From: Lachnospiraceae bacterium V9D3004 | GTDB lineage: Bacteria > Bacillota > Clostridia > Lachnospirales > Lachnospiraceae | Direction of reading: 5' to 3' | Length of the DNA stretch: 64,000 nt | NCBI GenBank assembly: GCA_000621985.1 | Contig: JHWW01000005.1 | Location: 156,594-220,593 of the forward strand | Shown here: one piece after another, positions 9,022-19,773 of the stretch | Numbering within the stretch: position 1 is the first letter of the stretch | Layout: every line of letters starts with the position of its first letter | The notes under the pieces: model-generated | Told to the model about the DNA's origin: nothing | Databases searched by the model: none | The model's input: only the letters and a program-made list of their open reading frames with translations | Position numbers and translations under genes: made by a program

Positions 9022-10140
9022 TCACGATTCTCCAATATCCGCATCAGATGCGCCGACAACTACCATAATGTCTATTCCCTCTTCAAGTCCCTGTACTTTA
9101 ATTGAAGCGCTCTTAAAATATTTCAAAAGGTCTCTTCCCATTCCTTCGGTAGTTACATATATTATCGTATCATTTATGATACCATCGGGATTGTCCGCTA
9201 TCTTAACAACATTGAGCCCGTCCCTTGCAAACACTTCCCTTGTAGCTGTTGCTATATTGGTGCCTCCGCTTCCGTTAAGGACTTTTATATTCAGTCCCGC
9301 CGAACTGATATCAGGAATCTCACCCTGCTTTGATGTATGCTCAGTGTCAAGAATTATGGTTTTATACATATCCGCACACTCTTCCGGATTCGGACTGAAT
9401 ATCGTTCCGTTATATGTTCCCGGGAATATGTGATAATATATATAATCTTTTTTTACGTTTGCATAATAACTGCTGTATTTCAGTCTGTTCTTTATCCTTA
9501 GATCGGAAGTCATCCTGTCATTCCATGATTTGATGAAACCGTCCATGTCATTTTCCGCCACCGCATTGGCTGCCGTAAGCATTATACTCTCCTTCAAAAC
9601 ATAGGTCATACTGTCAGCCGACTGTTCGAAACATTCACTGAATACACTTTGATCCATACATGTATAGTAACCTATATCAATTCCAAGATAATCCTCAAGC
9701 AAAAGCATTCCGTATTCGTATGACGGTCCTTCTTTAAAGAATCTGTTAATATCCGCAACGTTAAATATCTGCGGAACACTTATACCCGAATCGGCAATTC
9801 TCTGATACAGCGTACTTCCTATGCTTACCTGTATACCTGCGGGAACGGTAATATAATCGAGATTACCTGTATTGGTATTGAGCACTTCTATTACCATACC
9901 CATTATCCTGTGCGTATTGTTGTCAACCGAATATATCAGATTCCTCGAAACCGAATCCGCAACAACATCAGACACAATATCAAGCATATTCTTGTCCTCA
10001 TCCTGTTCCGCAGTAACCTGATAATATTCCATGGTTATCTTATAGCTTGCCAGACCGGTTGCAAGCATTGCGGCAACCACAAGAAAAGACCTTATGATCT
10101 GTACCGTCACGATTTTTCCGACGCTCTTTTTCTTAGCCAT
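9022..10140 (-). CDS. Membrane-anchored LCP-like protein with LytR_C domain
   Basis: About 372 residues: N-terminal membrane helix (near residues 10-30), an extracellular region with weak LCP resemblance (IPAGIQV, then a stretch ending LGIDIGYYTCMD), and a C-terminal LytR_C domain (LNIKVLNGSGGTNIATA onward). LCP enzymes attach teichoic acids or capsule to peptidoglycan, but the catalytic arginines of the LCP core are not evident, so this may be an accessory or inactive relative. ATG 10140 (GGAGA 8 nt upstream) is chosen over an in-frame codon at 10191 that overlaps the preceding kinase gene. Confidence 0.72.
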   Translation of the reverse strand: MAKKKSVGKIVTVQIIRSFLVVAAMLATGLASYKITMEYYQVTAEQDEDKNMLDIVSDVVADSVSRNLIYSVDNNTHRIMGMVIEVLNTNTGNLDYITVPAGIQVSIGSTLYQRIADSGISVPQIFNVADINRFFKEGPSYEYGMLLLEDYLGIDIGYYTCMDQSVFSECFEQSADSMTYVLKESIMLTAANAVAENDMDGFIKSWNDRMTSDLRIKNRLKYSSYYANVKKDYIYYHIFPGTYNGTIFSPNPEECADMYKTIILDTEHTSKQGEIPDISSAGLNIKVLNGSGGTNIATATREVFARDGLNVVKIADNPDGIINDTIIYVTTEGMGRDLLKYFKSASIKVQGLEEGIDIMVVVGASDADIGES

Positions 10141-10181
10141 AATAATATCTCCGTAGTTTTTGTAACTGTTCAGCCCCCGGC

Positions 10182-12707
10182 TTAAAACCACTTGTTTAAT
10201 TCCGCATATATCTCATCATACTTGATCGGTTTTGCAAGATGTCCGTTCATACCAACCTCACGCGACTTTTTGATGTCCTCCGCAAATGCGTTGGCTGAAA
10301 GTGCGATAATGGGAACATTCTTTGCATATTCGCGATCCATCCCGCGGATGATCTTGGTAGCTTCATAGCCGTTCATCTTAGGCATACGAATATCCATAAG
10401 GATAATATCATAATATCCGTCTTCAGCCGAATACATCTTATCAACGGCTTCCGTTCCGTCATTTACCAGCTCGACGGTTATTCCCGTGTAATTAAGGTAT
10501 TCAGCAACAATCTCGGCATTGATAAGGTGATCTTCCACCAGAAGCACTCTCTTGCCGGTGAAGTCCGGAATTCTCGGTGTTCCGTCTGACTCCTTATTAC
10601 CGGCCTCATTCAGTATATTTATTATATCAGACTTAAAAACCGGTTCCACAAGCACATTATTAATACCGGCTGCCCTTATCTTCTTGTCGGGAACATCAAC
10701 ATCCTTTGAAGTCTGCAGCGCGATAATCACATCTTTTCCTATCAGACGTCTTATCTCGGTCGCAAGATCCACACCGTCGATCCTCGGCATAAGCCATGCC
10801 AGAATGATGAGTGCTATCTCTCCTCCGTCATCGTATATCTCTTTAATGCTGTTAAGGGCTTCAAAACCGCTGGTCTTGGCTACGCATTTCATGCCTATCC
10901 TCTCTGTCAGTCTTTCTACCCATGCGACAAGCTTAGGATCATCATCAACCACTATAATATATTGTCCCGCATGTTTATCCAGTATGTCCTGTCCCGAATT
11001 GTCTTCGACATATTCCAATGGAATGGAAACCGTTATTGTTGTTCCCTGTCCCAGAACGGACTCCACATCGATCTTTCCGCCCATCTGCAATACGAGTTCA
11101 TGAGCTATGGTCATTCCGAGACCGGCACCCTCAATCTTGCTGACGGTGGAATCTTCCATTCTCTCAAATGGTATGAATATTTTCTTTACAAATTCTTCAG
11201 TCATACCTATTCCGGTATCCGTTATCCGGTATACATAATTCGAATAGCCGTGTTTATCGGCTTTCTGTTCATCGGCAAATATACTTATACGTCCACCCGA
11301 ATTGGTATATTTTATTGCATTGCTGAGTATATTTATGAGAACCCTGTTGATCCTCTGAACATCTCCCATTACCTTTTCATGTTCTATATCACCGACAGCC
11401 AGATGGAATGACAGTTTTTTTTCTCTGATGGTTTTCCTGAGCATCACAACCAGTTCATGTATCTGTTCTCCGATATCGAATTCGGAATTACCGAAAACAA
11501 CTTTTCCGCTCTCTATGCGACTCATATCAAGAACATCGTTTATAAGGGTCATGAGATGTTCGGAAGCCGCCTTCTGCTTGGCTATACAGTCTCTCACACG
11601 ATCGGGATTGTCCGCATTCATTTCGCAGATATCGGCAAGTCCCACGATCGCGTTAAGCGGTGTTCTTATATCGTGAGACATATTGGACATGAATCGCGTT
11701 TTAGCTTCATTGGCAAGTTCGGAAACCTTATACTGCATCTTGATAGTCTCTGTCTCTTTGTTTCTCTGTCTCTGGAATAATACCGTCAAAAACAGTATGA
11801 ACATATATAATCCGAGAAGTATCAATACTATGATCGAAAGATCTCTTCTGCTTGAGCCTGCTTCTTCTGTTATTCTGTCATACGGCATGGTCATAAGTAC
11901 GGACCACTCGTTTGAAGACATAGGATAATAACTGATATATTCCTTTTTTTCTTCCGAACTGTATTTATAATATCCCGCAACATCGGCTTTCATGTCCCGG
12001 GACAACTGTTCGATCGTAGTATCATCACAAAGTCCCCATCCGATACTCTGATCAAACAGACTTCCGTAATAGTATTCATTAAGCCTTCCATAAGAGTCAA
12101 AACTCATTATAACGGTTCCGTCAATCTCATCGGCAACTATTATCCTGTCCCCCATGGATGAATTGCTCATATTAAATCCCGTTGCATAATAATCTCTGTC
12201 CACAACTCCCGCAAGAACGGATCTTCCTTCAAAGACCGGAACATATGCAATAATGTCGCATTTTTCATTTTCATCATCCGTGACAAATGTTATGCCGGAC
12301 TTACTGTCGAATACTTTGTGCATTATCTGCTTATACCGGGAAGTGTCACTGTCACTTCCGACTATATCGCCGTTACTGAACATAAGAAATACTTTTTCAA
12401 ATCCGGACGTTTTACTGATGCTCTCCAAAAAATCCGCGGTTGCTTTGGCTCTCAGCGAATCAAATTCCAGTAGAAGTGACGAAACAATATCCAGTTTTTT
12501 GATATCGGATTCAAGAAGATTATCCAGCCTTGCGGCTGTCATACTGTTTTCATCGGTGAATCTCTCAAGGCATTGTTCTTCAGACTGGTTATATATCATA
12601 AAATTGAACATCACAAATACGCCGATGCTAACAATGATTCCCAATAAAACAGCAACGACGATACTGAACGTATTAAGTTTGTTGAACTTATTTATAATGT
12701 TCTTCAT
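10182..12707 (-). CDS. Hybrid histidine kinase, Cache-like sensor, two receivers (first degenerate)
   Basis: 841 residues: membrane helix (about 15-37), extracellular Cache-like domain (to about 285), second helix (291-312), HisKA with H345 (MSHDIRTP), HATPase (N box NAIKYT, GLGMTIA), receiver 1 (583-700) and receiver 2 (718-841). Receiver 2 is intact with phospho-acceptor D772. In receiver 1 the Asp is replaced by Ala (IILAWLMP, A637) and the switch Lys position reads VEP, so it is a pseudo-receiver. No Hpt domain is present, unlike the neighbouring kinase, which may supply one in trans. The ligand is unknown. Confidence 0.9.
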   Translation of the reverse strand: MKNIINKFNKLNTFSIVVAVLLGIIVSIGVFVMFNFMIYNQSEEQCLERFTDENSMTAARLDNLLESDIKKLDIVSSLLLEFDSLRAKATADFLESISKTSGFEKVFLMFSNGDIVGSDSDTSRYKQIMHKVFDSKSGITFVTDDENEKCDIIAYVPVFEGRSVLAGVVDRDYYATGFNMSNSSMGDRIIVADEIDGTVIMSFDSYGRLNEYYYGSLFDQSIGWGLCDDTTIEQLSRDMKADVAGYYKYSSEEKKEYISYYPMSSNEWSVLMTMPYDRITEEAGSSRRDLSIIVLILLGLYMFILFLTVLFQRQRNKETETIKMQYKVSELANEAKTRFMSNMSHDIRTPLNAIVGLADICEMNADNPDRVRDCIAKQKAASEHLMTLINDVLDMSRIESGKVVFGNSEFDIGEQIHELVVMLRKTIREKKLSFHLAVGDIEHEKVMGDVQRINRVLINILSNAIKYTNSGGRISIFADEQKADKHGYSNYVYRITDTGIGMTEEFVKKIFIPFERMEDSTVSKIEGAGLGMTIAHELVLQMGGKIDVESVLGQGTTITVSIPLEYVEDNSGQDILDKHAGQYIIVVDDDPKLVAWVERLTERIGMKCVAKTSGFEALNSIKEIYDDGGEIALIILAWLMPRIDGVDLATEIRRLIGKDVIIALQTSKDVDVPDKKIRAAGINNVLVEPVFKSDIINILNEAGNKESDGTPRIPDFTGKRVLLVEDHLINAEIVAEYLNYTGITVELVNDGTEAVDKMYSAEDGYYDIILMDIRMPKMNGYEATKIIRGMDREYAKNVPIIALSANAFAEDIKKSREVGMNGHLAKPIKYDEIYAELNKWF

Positions 12708-12776
12708 AAAAACCCCGACCTTCTTTTACCCACACAGAGTTATAATACCATACAGCCCGTCAAAACACAAATCAAG

Positions 12777-15530
12777 TCATTTTAACAGTTCGATCACTCT
12801 GTCATAATCATATTGATCTGCTGCTGTTTTTACCTTATTCCACTTGTCTTCTTCAGACTTCGGAATTGAATATTCCGACATCTGTTCATATACTTTCTCC
12901 CACGAATCACTGTCATACGACACCGCCGCTTCTCTTATCTTCATGTAAGCTTCTGAGATCATGTTATCATCCGCAGGCTTCTTATCCCCGCCCGTTTCTT
13001 CTTCATCCGTAATATAATCCTTAAGCATAGTCTTTAATTGTCTGATATTCACCATGAACACTTCATGATGCTCCCTGATGAAGTCCATATCTTTTTTCTT
13101 GCCGGCATCTTCAAGTTTCTGTGCAATCTCTCCAAGACCTATAGCCCCGATTATTCTCAAAGAATTCTTCATGGCATGTACTTTGACGGTATATTTTTCG
13201 GTGTCTCCTTCATCATAATACCCGTCCAGTTCCGATGTATCAGCATCCGTTCTGTCACAGAACAATTCGATCATGGCAAAGAAGTCTCTTACGGAACCGC
13301 TGTTTTCGATTCCCGACCTTACGTCAATCTCCTCATGTTCATTAAGTGTGTTCAAGCGTTCGCCCGAACCGATGTCATAGTCTTCTTCCTCTTCTCCGGC
13401 TCCGTTATCACCCGTAATGAATATGATCTTGTTCCCGGGAAGATACATCATAAGAGTGTTTTCAAGTTTCTTCGGGCTGACCGGTTTTGACAGATAATCA
13501 TCAAAGCCTTCCGCAATATACCGTTCTCTTGCACCCGATATGGCATTAGCCGTAAGACAGATGGCCGGCGTATTGATATTGGGGTTGTCTTTTTGTTCTT
13601 TTAACTCATGAAATGTAACGATACCGTCTTTTTCAGGCATCATATGATCAAAAAATATAACGTCATATTCTTTTTTTGCCGCAAGTTCAAGCGCCTCATC
13701 ACCGCTTTCTGCCGTGTCAACTTTAATCTCTGTCTTCTTCAAAAAACTCTTAATGACCTCAAGATTCATCGGATTGTCATCCACTACCAGAACAGCTGCA
13801 TCCGGCGCGATGAATCTTTCTCTGTAACGTTTATTCCTGTTAAGTCTGGCATGTGAATAAGTCTCATAATCACCCAAAGGCTCTCTGTCAACAACTCTTT
13901 GCTTCAGAGAAAAATAAAACTTCGATCCGAAACCGTATGTACTCTCTACTTTTAATTCAGCCCCCATCATACCAAGAAGGTTCTGAGTGATACTGAGGCC
14001 GAGACCGGTTCCTTCCACATTACGTTTTTTCTCCTCTTCAATACGTTCAAACGCATTGAAAAGTCTGCCCATATCGGTTCTTTTGATTCCTATTCCCGTA
14101 TCGGTTACGGATACGTTAAGCATAATACAGTCAGGCTCGGATTCTATCTCTTCATAGTCCATATGGAACAAAATGTTGCCGGTATCGGTGTATTTTACGG
14201 CATTAGTCAACAAATTGGTCATTATCTGGGTAATGTGGGATTCATCACCGTTAAGTTCACCGGGGATATTCCTGTCGAATTCAAGAACAAGGACAAGTCC
14301 TTTATCTTCTGCCCTGTTACGGATCATATTAACAAGATTGTTGATCATGGATGCGAGACTGTAATTCACACATATTATCTCTGTCTTACCGGATTCGATC
14401 CTTGACAGATCAAGCACATCATTTATAAGTCTTAACAAAGTTGTACCCGCATTCTTGATATTATCCGAATATGCCAGAATATCATTGTCATTACATTCCC
14501 TTTGAATCATTTCGTTCATACCGAGCACGGCATTGATCGGCGTTCTGATCTCATGGGACATATTGGACAAAAACAGAGTTTTTGCCTCACTTGCAGCAAG
14601 AGCCTGTTCCGTCATTTTCTTCAATTCCGCATTCGAATATCTGAGTCTGTATATCATATACACGAATACGCTTACAAACAGTGACAGAAAAAAAACCATC
14701 GTGAATGCGATTATGCACCTTCTGACGGGAAGCCAGCCCTCTTCGGGCACAACAGCCAGTTCCCACACCAGATTCTTAATATTAAAGCGTTTTTTAATGG
14801 GCTCTTTTCCAACCGTCCCGTGAGTTTTGATAGCTGTCGGTCCATCGCCACCAATGTAATACAATCCGTAATCAAGCCCGAGACTCTGAAGTCTGTCAAG
14901 GTTCAATTCCTCTATAAGCTTGTCAAAATCAATGGTTACCGTCACCAGGCCCCACAGTTCATCTTTATCGTCTCTATGAATTATGACCGGTGCACGTCCT
15001 GCCATACCCATTCCGCCCTGAACAAGCTCGAACGGATTGGTCAGAACAATATCTCCTTTTTCATATGCCTCTTTGGCTTCAAGATTCCCTTCTTTGCTGA
15101 GATCAAGAAAATCAAATCCGATAAGTGACTCATTCCCTTCCATAGGGTACACGTCCGACACCACACCATTCGGCGCTATGGCAACATTCTTTAATTCAAC
15201 TCCCGTTTCCAGTTTCACAAGATCATATATATCATCGGCAACGTTACGGAAGAATTCGGTGTCTCCGTTATTATCCTGCACAAGCGCCTGTAACGTATTG
15301 ACCCTTGCCATGATACAATCTATGGTTCTGCTGATATGCTCACATTCATTCTCAACAACAGTCATATTATTATCGCGTTTCAACGATATATTATTGTTAA
15401 GTCTGATCACAAATACAAGCATAAAAAATAACAGGGAAAACGAAAAGGAAAGAACAACTTTGGTTCTTACTTTGGATTTTGCATATTTTGAAAGATCGTC
15501 GTCTTTGAGCTCCACCTTGAAAAATGACAT
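12777..15530 (-). CDS. CHASE-domain hybrid histidine kinase with receiver and Hpt
   Basis: About 917 residues from ATG 15530 (GAGAGGGG upstream; in-frame codons up to 15599 have no clear ribosome site). Domains: helix 24-43, CHASE sensor about 60-265 (LIGFDF ... GRAPVI pattern), helix 272-295, HisKA with H326, HATPase (NAVKYT, GTGLGLS), receiver with D628 (FFDHMMPEKDG), and an Hpt domain with the KVHAMKNS histidine near residue 790, then a helical tail shared with other kinases in the window. It is a complete phosphorelay up to Hpt; the final response regulator is not adjacent. The next kinase follows after 69 nt. Confidence 0.92.
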   Translation of the reverse strand: MSFFKVELKDDDLSKYAKSKVRTKVVLSFSFSLLFFMLVFVIRLNNNISLKRDNNMTVVENECEHISRTIDCIMARVNTLQALVQDNNGDTEFFRNVADDIYDLVKLETGVELKNVAIAPNGVVSDVYPMEGNESLIGFDFLDLSKEGNLEAKEAYEKGDIVLTNPFELVQGGMGMAGRAPVIIHRDDKDELWGLVTVTIDFDKLIEELNLDRLQSLGLDYGLYYIGGDGPTAIKTHGTVGKEPIKKRFNIKNLVWELAVVPEEGWLPVRRCIIAFTMVFFLSLFVSVFVYMIYRLRYSNAELKKMTEQALAASEAKTLFLSNMSHEIRTPINAVLGMNEMIQRECNDNDILAYSDNIKNAGTTLLRLINDVLDLSRIESGKTEIICVNYSLASMINNLVNMIRNRAEDKGLVLVLEFDRNIPGELNGDESHITQIMTNLLTNAVKYTDTGNILFHMDYEEIESEPDCIMLNVSVTDTGIGIKRTDMGRLFNAFERIEEEKKRNVEGTGLGLSITQNLLGMMGAELKVESTYGFGSKFYFSLKQRVVDREPLGDYETYSHARLNRNKRYRERFIAPDAAVLVVDDNPMNLEVIKSFLKKTEIKVDTAESGDEALELAAKKEYDVIFFDHMMPEKDGIVTFHELKEQKDNPNINTPAICLTANAISGARERYIAEGFDDYLSKPVSPKKLENTLMMYLPGNKIIFITGDNGAGEEEEDYDIGSGERLNTLNEHEEIDVRSGIENSGSVRDFFAMIELFCDRTDADTSELDGYYDEGDTEKYTVKVHAMKNSLRIIGAIGLGEIAQKLEDAGKKKDMDFIREHHEVFMVNIRQLKTMLKDYITDEEETGGDKKPADDNMISEAYMKIREAAVSYDSDSWEKVYEQMSEYSIPKSEEDKWNKVKTAADQYDYDRVIELLK

Positions 15531-15719
15531 ATTAACGAAATACCCCTCTCGAACAATATTCATTGTAAAACCGCTATACCCACAACTACATCTTATCATT
15601 TTGTGTCCGACATGTCAAAATCCTTTACCTAATAATCACTTGCATATACAATCCGTCATATGGTACGATTCTGTACGGTGATCAATATTACTGTTATATC
15701 ATTTTCAGGAGGTATGATT

Positions 15720-16460
15720 ATGATTCCGGACAATCCCATTGTTGTTGTCACAGGTGCTTCAAGAGGCATCGGTCGCGCAATCGCCCTTCGTTTCGCCGAC
15801 ATTCCCGGTTCACACATTGCAATATCGTGTCGTTCCAGCGAAAAATTACTGGAAGACACAGGTAGAATAATACGTTCAAAGGGCTGTGACTGCATAACAT
15901 ATGTCGGTGATATGTCTGTCCCCGGCAATGTAAATGAATTTTTTGATATTATACGTGACCGCTTCGGAGAAGCTGACATTCTTGTCAACAATGCAGGTAT
16001 ATCTTATGTCGGACTGCTTGCCGACATGAATGATGACGAATGGGATTCGGTCATTGGAAGCAACCTGAATTCCGTATTCTACTGTTGTAGATCAGTGATT
16101 CCGGGCATGGTCAGAAAGCAGTCAGGATGCATTATTAATGTGTCTTCAGTATGGGGAGAGGCAGGAGCTTCCTGCGAAGCAGCTTATTCAGCTTCAAAAG
16201 GAGGAGTCAATTCCCTTACAAGAGCTCTTGCAAAAGAACTTGCGCCGAGCGGTATTCAGATCAATGCCGTTGCCTGCGGACTGATCGACACTTCAATGAA
16301 TTCGCACCTGTCAGATGAGGAACTCAAAACACTGTACGATGACATTCCCGTCGGAAGGGCAGGCACACCCGATGAGATCGCAGATGCAATATACGGCATC
16401 TGTGCACAAACCCCTTACATGACAGGCCAAATAATTAAAATTGATGGTGGATGGATTTGA
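15720..16460 (+). CDS. Short-chain dehydrogenase/reductase (FabG-like)
   Basis: 246-residue SDR with the NAD(P) motif TGASRGIG, NNAG, the catalytic Ser and YSASK motif, and a C-terminal GGWI ending typical of 3-oxoacyl-ACP reductase-like enzymes. ATG 15720 is chosen because AGGAGG is 7 nt upstream; the ATG at 15714 is too close. The gene is alone on the plus strand, not in a fatty-acid cluster, so substrate (3-oxoacyl-ACP, sugar or other) is unresolved. Confidence 0.88.
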   Translation: MIPDNPIVVVTGASRGIGRAIALRFADIPGSHIAISCRSSEKLLEDTGRIIRSKGCDCITYVGDMSVPGNVNEFFDIIRDRFGEADILVNNAGISYVGLLADMNDDEWDSVIGSNLNSVFYCCRSVIPGMVRKQSGCIINVSSVWGEAGASCEAAYSASKGGVNSLTRALAKELAPSGIQINAVACGLIDTSMNSHLSDEELKTLYDDIPVGRAGTPDEIADAIYGICAQTPYMTGQIIKIDGGWI

Positions 16461-16533
16461 AATATTATGATATACTGTAAAAGATTGTTGTTCTTTTACT
16501 TCATATTTTATATACTTAAGGAGGATTATAATT

Positions 16534-18063
16534 ATGTCAACCGCAAACATTTGCATTCTTATTGCAATAATCGCTTATCTTCTTCTGGTTGTCGGAATCG
16601 GTATATTCTACGCCAATAGAAATAAGTCAATAAGCGATTTTTATCTTGGAGGTCGTAAGCTCGGCCCATTTGTTACTGCCATGAGCGCAGAAGCATCAGA
16701 CATGAGCAGCTGGTTGCTTATGGGTCTCCCGGGTGTTGCATATGCATCAGGTATAGCAGATGCCGCATGGACTGCGATCGGTCTTGCTGCCGGCACATAT
16801 ATCAACTGGCTTATCGTTGCCAGAAGACTCAGGAAATATTCCGAGTTATCAGGCAATTCAACAACGGTTCCGGAATTCTTCTCAAATCGTTTCCGTGACA
16901 AAAGCCATTTTTTATCGGTCATCGCCGCACTTGTTATAATCATCTTCTTTATTCCGTATACGGCTTCAGGTTTCTCAGCATGCGGAAAGCTGTTCAACAG
17001 CCTGTTTGATATCGATTATCATACAGCTATGATAATAAGTGCTCTGGTAATCATTCTGTATACAACCATCGGAGGTTTCCTCGCTGCCAGTACATCAGAC
17101 TTCATACAGAGTATCGTAATGACTGTTGCTCTTGTGATCATTCTTGTCTATGGAATCGGTAGTGCAGGCGGACTTGATAACGTATTTGAAAACGCAAAAT
17201 CACTTCCGGGTTATTTTGATCTGACTCATACATTCTCGGAAGGTGAAGCTGCAGATTACGGTCCGATCACAATAATATCAACTCTTGCCTGGGGTCTCGG
17301 TTACTTCGGAATGCCCCATATCATCCTTCGTTTTATGGCCATAGAAGATGACCGCAAACTTAAGATGTCAAGAAGGATCGCTTCAATATGGGTTGTTATA
17401 TCATTGGGATTCGCTGTATTCATCGGTATCATGGGTAATGCAATGACTGCAAACGGAACTCTTGAAACCCTCGCCGATCCCGAGACTATCATTGTTCAGA
17501 TTGCCAAGATAATCAGTTCAAACGGCGTTCTTGCAGCACTTATCGCGGGTGTGATCCTTGCCGGTATACTTGCAGCCACAATGTCTACATCCGATTCACA
17601 ACTCCTTGCTGCATCATCAAGTGCTTCAAAGGATATCATGACAGACTTCTTCAAGATCAAATTATCAGATATCGGTGCAATGGTATTCGCAAGAGCAACC
17701 GTTATCGTGATCGCAATGATCGGCGTACTTATAGCATGGGATCCCGACAGTTCGGTATTCGAGATAGTATCATTCGCATGGGCAGGATTCGGCGCGGCCT
17801 TCGGTCCTGTAGTGCTGTTCGCCCTGTTCTGGAGACGTTCCAACAAATGGGGTGCGCTTGCTTCAATGATATCAGGTGGTGCAATGGTATTCATATGGAA
17901 GTTCCTTGTAAGACCTCTTGGAGGAGCACTTAACATATACGAACTGCTTCCTGCATTCATTGTTGCATGTATTGTATTCGTTGCCGTAAGCCTTGCAACT
18001 CCGGAACCGGAGAAAGAGATAACCGACGAATTCGATACATTCAGGGAATCTTGTAATTCATAA
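16534..18063 (+). CDS. putP: Sodium:solute symporter, PutP (proline) type
   Basis: 509 residues with about 13 membrane helices and the SSS-family pattern: DFYLGGR(K)LGP and SAEASDMSSWLLMGLPG near the N-terminus, TIGGFLAASTSDF, and SDSQLLAASSSASKD in the middle, all closely resembling PutP sodium/proline symporters. AAGGAGG precedes the ATG. It ends before a strong bidirectional terminator. Upstream of the start, 16477-16499 holds a short 8-bp hairpin of unknown role. Confidence 0.9.
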   Translation: MSTANICILIAIIAYLLLVVGIGIFYANRNKSISDFYLGGRKLGPFVTAMSAEASDMSSWLLMGLPGVAYASGIADAAWTAIGLAAGTYINWLIVARRLRKYSELSGNSTTVPEFFSNRFRDKSHFLSVIAALVIIIFFIPYTASGFSACGKLFNSLFDIDYHTAMIISALVIILYTTIGGFLAASTSDFIQSIVMTVALVIILVYGIGSAGGLDNVFENAKSLPGYFDLTHTFSEGEAADYGPITIISTLAWGLGYFGMPHIILRFMAIEDDRKLKMSRRIASIWVVISLGFAVFIGIMGNAMTANGTLETLADPETIIVQIAKIISSNGVLAALIAGVILAGILAATMSTSDSQLLAASSSASKDIMTDFFKIKLSDIGAMVFARATVIVIAMIGVLIAWDPDSSVFEIVSFAWAGFGAAFGPVVLFALFWRRSNKWGALASMISGGAMVFIWKFLVRPLGGALNIYELLPAFIVACIVFVAVSLATPEPEKEITDEFDTFRESCNS

Positions 18064-18089
18064 TCAGAAAACACCCCCGGAAATAGCGA

Positions 18090-18120
18090 GGGAGACCGAC
18101 ACTTGATGTGTCTGTCTCCC
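18090..18120. terminator. Bidirectional terminator between putP-like and FGGY kinase genes
   Basis: Stem of 7 + 5 bp with one mismatch (GGGAGAC ... GTCTCCC, inner GACAC/GTGTC) and a 5-nt loop, followed on the plus strand by CTTTTT. It sits between convergent genes and probably ends plus-strand transcription, perhaps both. Confidence 0.85.
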
Positions 18121-18156
18121 CTTTTTAATGCATTTTTTAATTCGCCAATCAGACCA

Positions 18157-19752
18157 TTACATAGATTCTACTGCTGCTCTCTCAATTGCAAGTCCCTTCT
18201 TATAACGCTCTATGAACTTATCGAATCCTTCAACATCCTTGGCATCAGGCTCTATCGTTGTTCCCTTGTCACCGCCGAATACTTTGTCATTAAGGAAATC
18301 ATCCAGTGACATGCCGTTCTTGTTAACCATATATGATGCAAGAAGAGCCATTCCCCATGCACCGCCTTCACCGGCTGTTTCCATAACAGATACAGGAGCA
18401 TTCATTGCAGCAGCAAGTATCTTCTGTCCAACACCCTTAGTCTTGAACAATCCGCCATGTCCGGTAATATTGTCTACCTTAACTCCTTCTTCCTTAAGAA
18501 GAATATCACATCCTGTCTTAAGAGCGCCGAGTGCCGTGAACAGATTGACTCTCATGAAGTTTGCAAGGTTGAACTTGCTGTCGGGAGTACGTACAAATAA
18601 CGGTCTTCCCTCTTCGAATCCGGTGATATGCTCTCCCGAGAAATAATTGTATGCAAGAAGTCCTCCACAGTCTGCATCACCTTCAAGAGCCTTATTATAC
18701 AGAGTTCCGAATAACTTATTCATATCAACTTCAACTCCGAACGCCTCGGAGAATTCCTTGAATATGTTAACCCATGCATTAAGATCGGAAGTACAGTTGT
18801 TGCAATGAACCATACCTACAGCATGACCGGTAGGTGTTGTAACAAGATCAAGCTCTTCGTAAGGCTTGCTCAGATCCTTTTCAAGTACAACCATTGCGAA
18901 TACAGACGTACCTGCTGATACATTTCCCGTACGTACCGCAACACTGTTGGTTGCAACCATTCCCGTTCCCGCGTCTCCTTCAGGAGGACAAAGCGGTATA
19001 CCTTCTTCAAGATTACCTGATACGTCAAGAAGCTTAGCGCCTTCTTCCGTAAGTTTACCCGCATCATCACCTGCCACAAGAACCTTCGGAAGAATATCCT
19101 CCAATTTCCATGCAAAACCTTTGTCTGCAATAAGATCATCGAACTTCTTTATCATATCCTTGTTATAATCGCATATTGAACTGTCGACAGGGAACATTCC
19201 GGATGCCTCGCCGACACCTATAACCTTCTCACCTGTTAATTTCCAATGAACAAGTCCTTCAAGTGTTGTAATGAATCTGATATCTCCGATATGATCTTCT
19301 TTGTTAAGAATTGCCTGATACAGATGTGCTATACTCCATCTCTGAGGAATATGGAAATTAAATAACTCGGTAAGCTTAAGCGATGCTTCTTCTGTTATTG
19401 TATTCCTCCATGTACGGAACGGAACAAGAAGCTCTCCGGCCTCATTAAACGGCAGATAACCATGCATCATTGCACTGAATCCAATACCGGCGAGTTTCTT
19501 TATCTTAACGCCGTAATTTTTATCAACATCTTTCAAAAGATCACTGTAACAATCCTGAAGACCGTTCCAGATATCATCCTGACTATAAGTCCATATACCG
19601 TTTTCATAACGATTTTCCCAGTCATGACTTCCCTGTGCTATCGGTGCATTATCCTCTCCGATCAGTACTGCCTTGATCCTTGTTGAACCGAATTCGATTC
19701 CAAGAATAGCTTTTCCCTCTTCAATTACAGATTTGATGTTTTCGTTACTCAT
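18157..19752 (-). CDS. FGGY-family carbohydrate kinase
   Basis: 531 residues with the FGGY kinase fold: phosphate-1 motif [14 protein letters not shown], a central segment with [14 protein letters not shown] and [12 protein letters not shown], and a C-terminal adenosine-binding segment with [10 protein letters not shown] and [12 protein letters not shown]. It is longer than ordinary xylulokinase (about 490-500) and belongs to the larger ribulokinase/xylulokinase-like group; the sugar cannot be assigned. It follows hydF by 21 nt and is last before the terminator, an unusual companion for hydrogenase maturation genes. Confidence 0.85.
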   Translation of the reverse strand: MSNENIKSVIEEGKAILGIEFGSTRIKAVLIGEDNAPIAQGSHDWENRYENGIWTYSQDDIWNGLQDCYSDLLKDVDKNYGVKIKKLAGIGFSAMMHGYLPFNEAGELLVPFRTWRNTITEEASLKLTELFNFHIPQRWSIAHLYQAILNKEDHIGDIRFITTLEGLVHWKLTGEKVIGVGEASGMFPVDSSICDYNKDMIKKFDDLIADKGFAWKLEDILPKVLVAGDDAGKLTEEGAKLLDVSGNLEEGIPLCPPEGDAGTGMVATNSVAVRTGNVSAGTSVFAMVVLEKDLSKPYEELDLVTTPTGHAVGMVHCNNCTSDLNAWVNIFKEFSEAFGVEVDMNKLFGTLYNKALEGDADCGGLLAYNYFSGEHITGFEEGRPLFVRTPDSKFNLANFMRVNLFTALGALKTGCDILLKEEGVKVDNITGHGGLFKTKGVGQKILAAAMNAPVSVMETAGEGGAWGMALLASYMVNKNGMSLDDFLNDKVFGGDKGTTIEPDAKDVEGFDKFIERYKKGLAIERAAVESM

Positions 19753-19773
19753 TTTGCAAAAAACCTCCTCATA

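Noticed and set aside
9022..10140. Catalytically competent LCP ligase
   Set aside because: LytR_C is clear but the conserved Arg residues of the LCP active site are not visible.
16477..16499. 8-bp hairpin before the PutP-like gene as terminator or riboswitch
   Set aside because: Short A/T-rich stem without a T tract or known riboswitch elements; role unclear.
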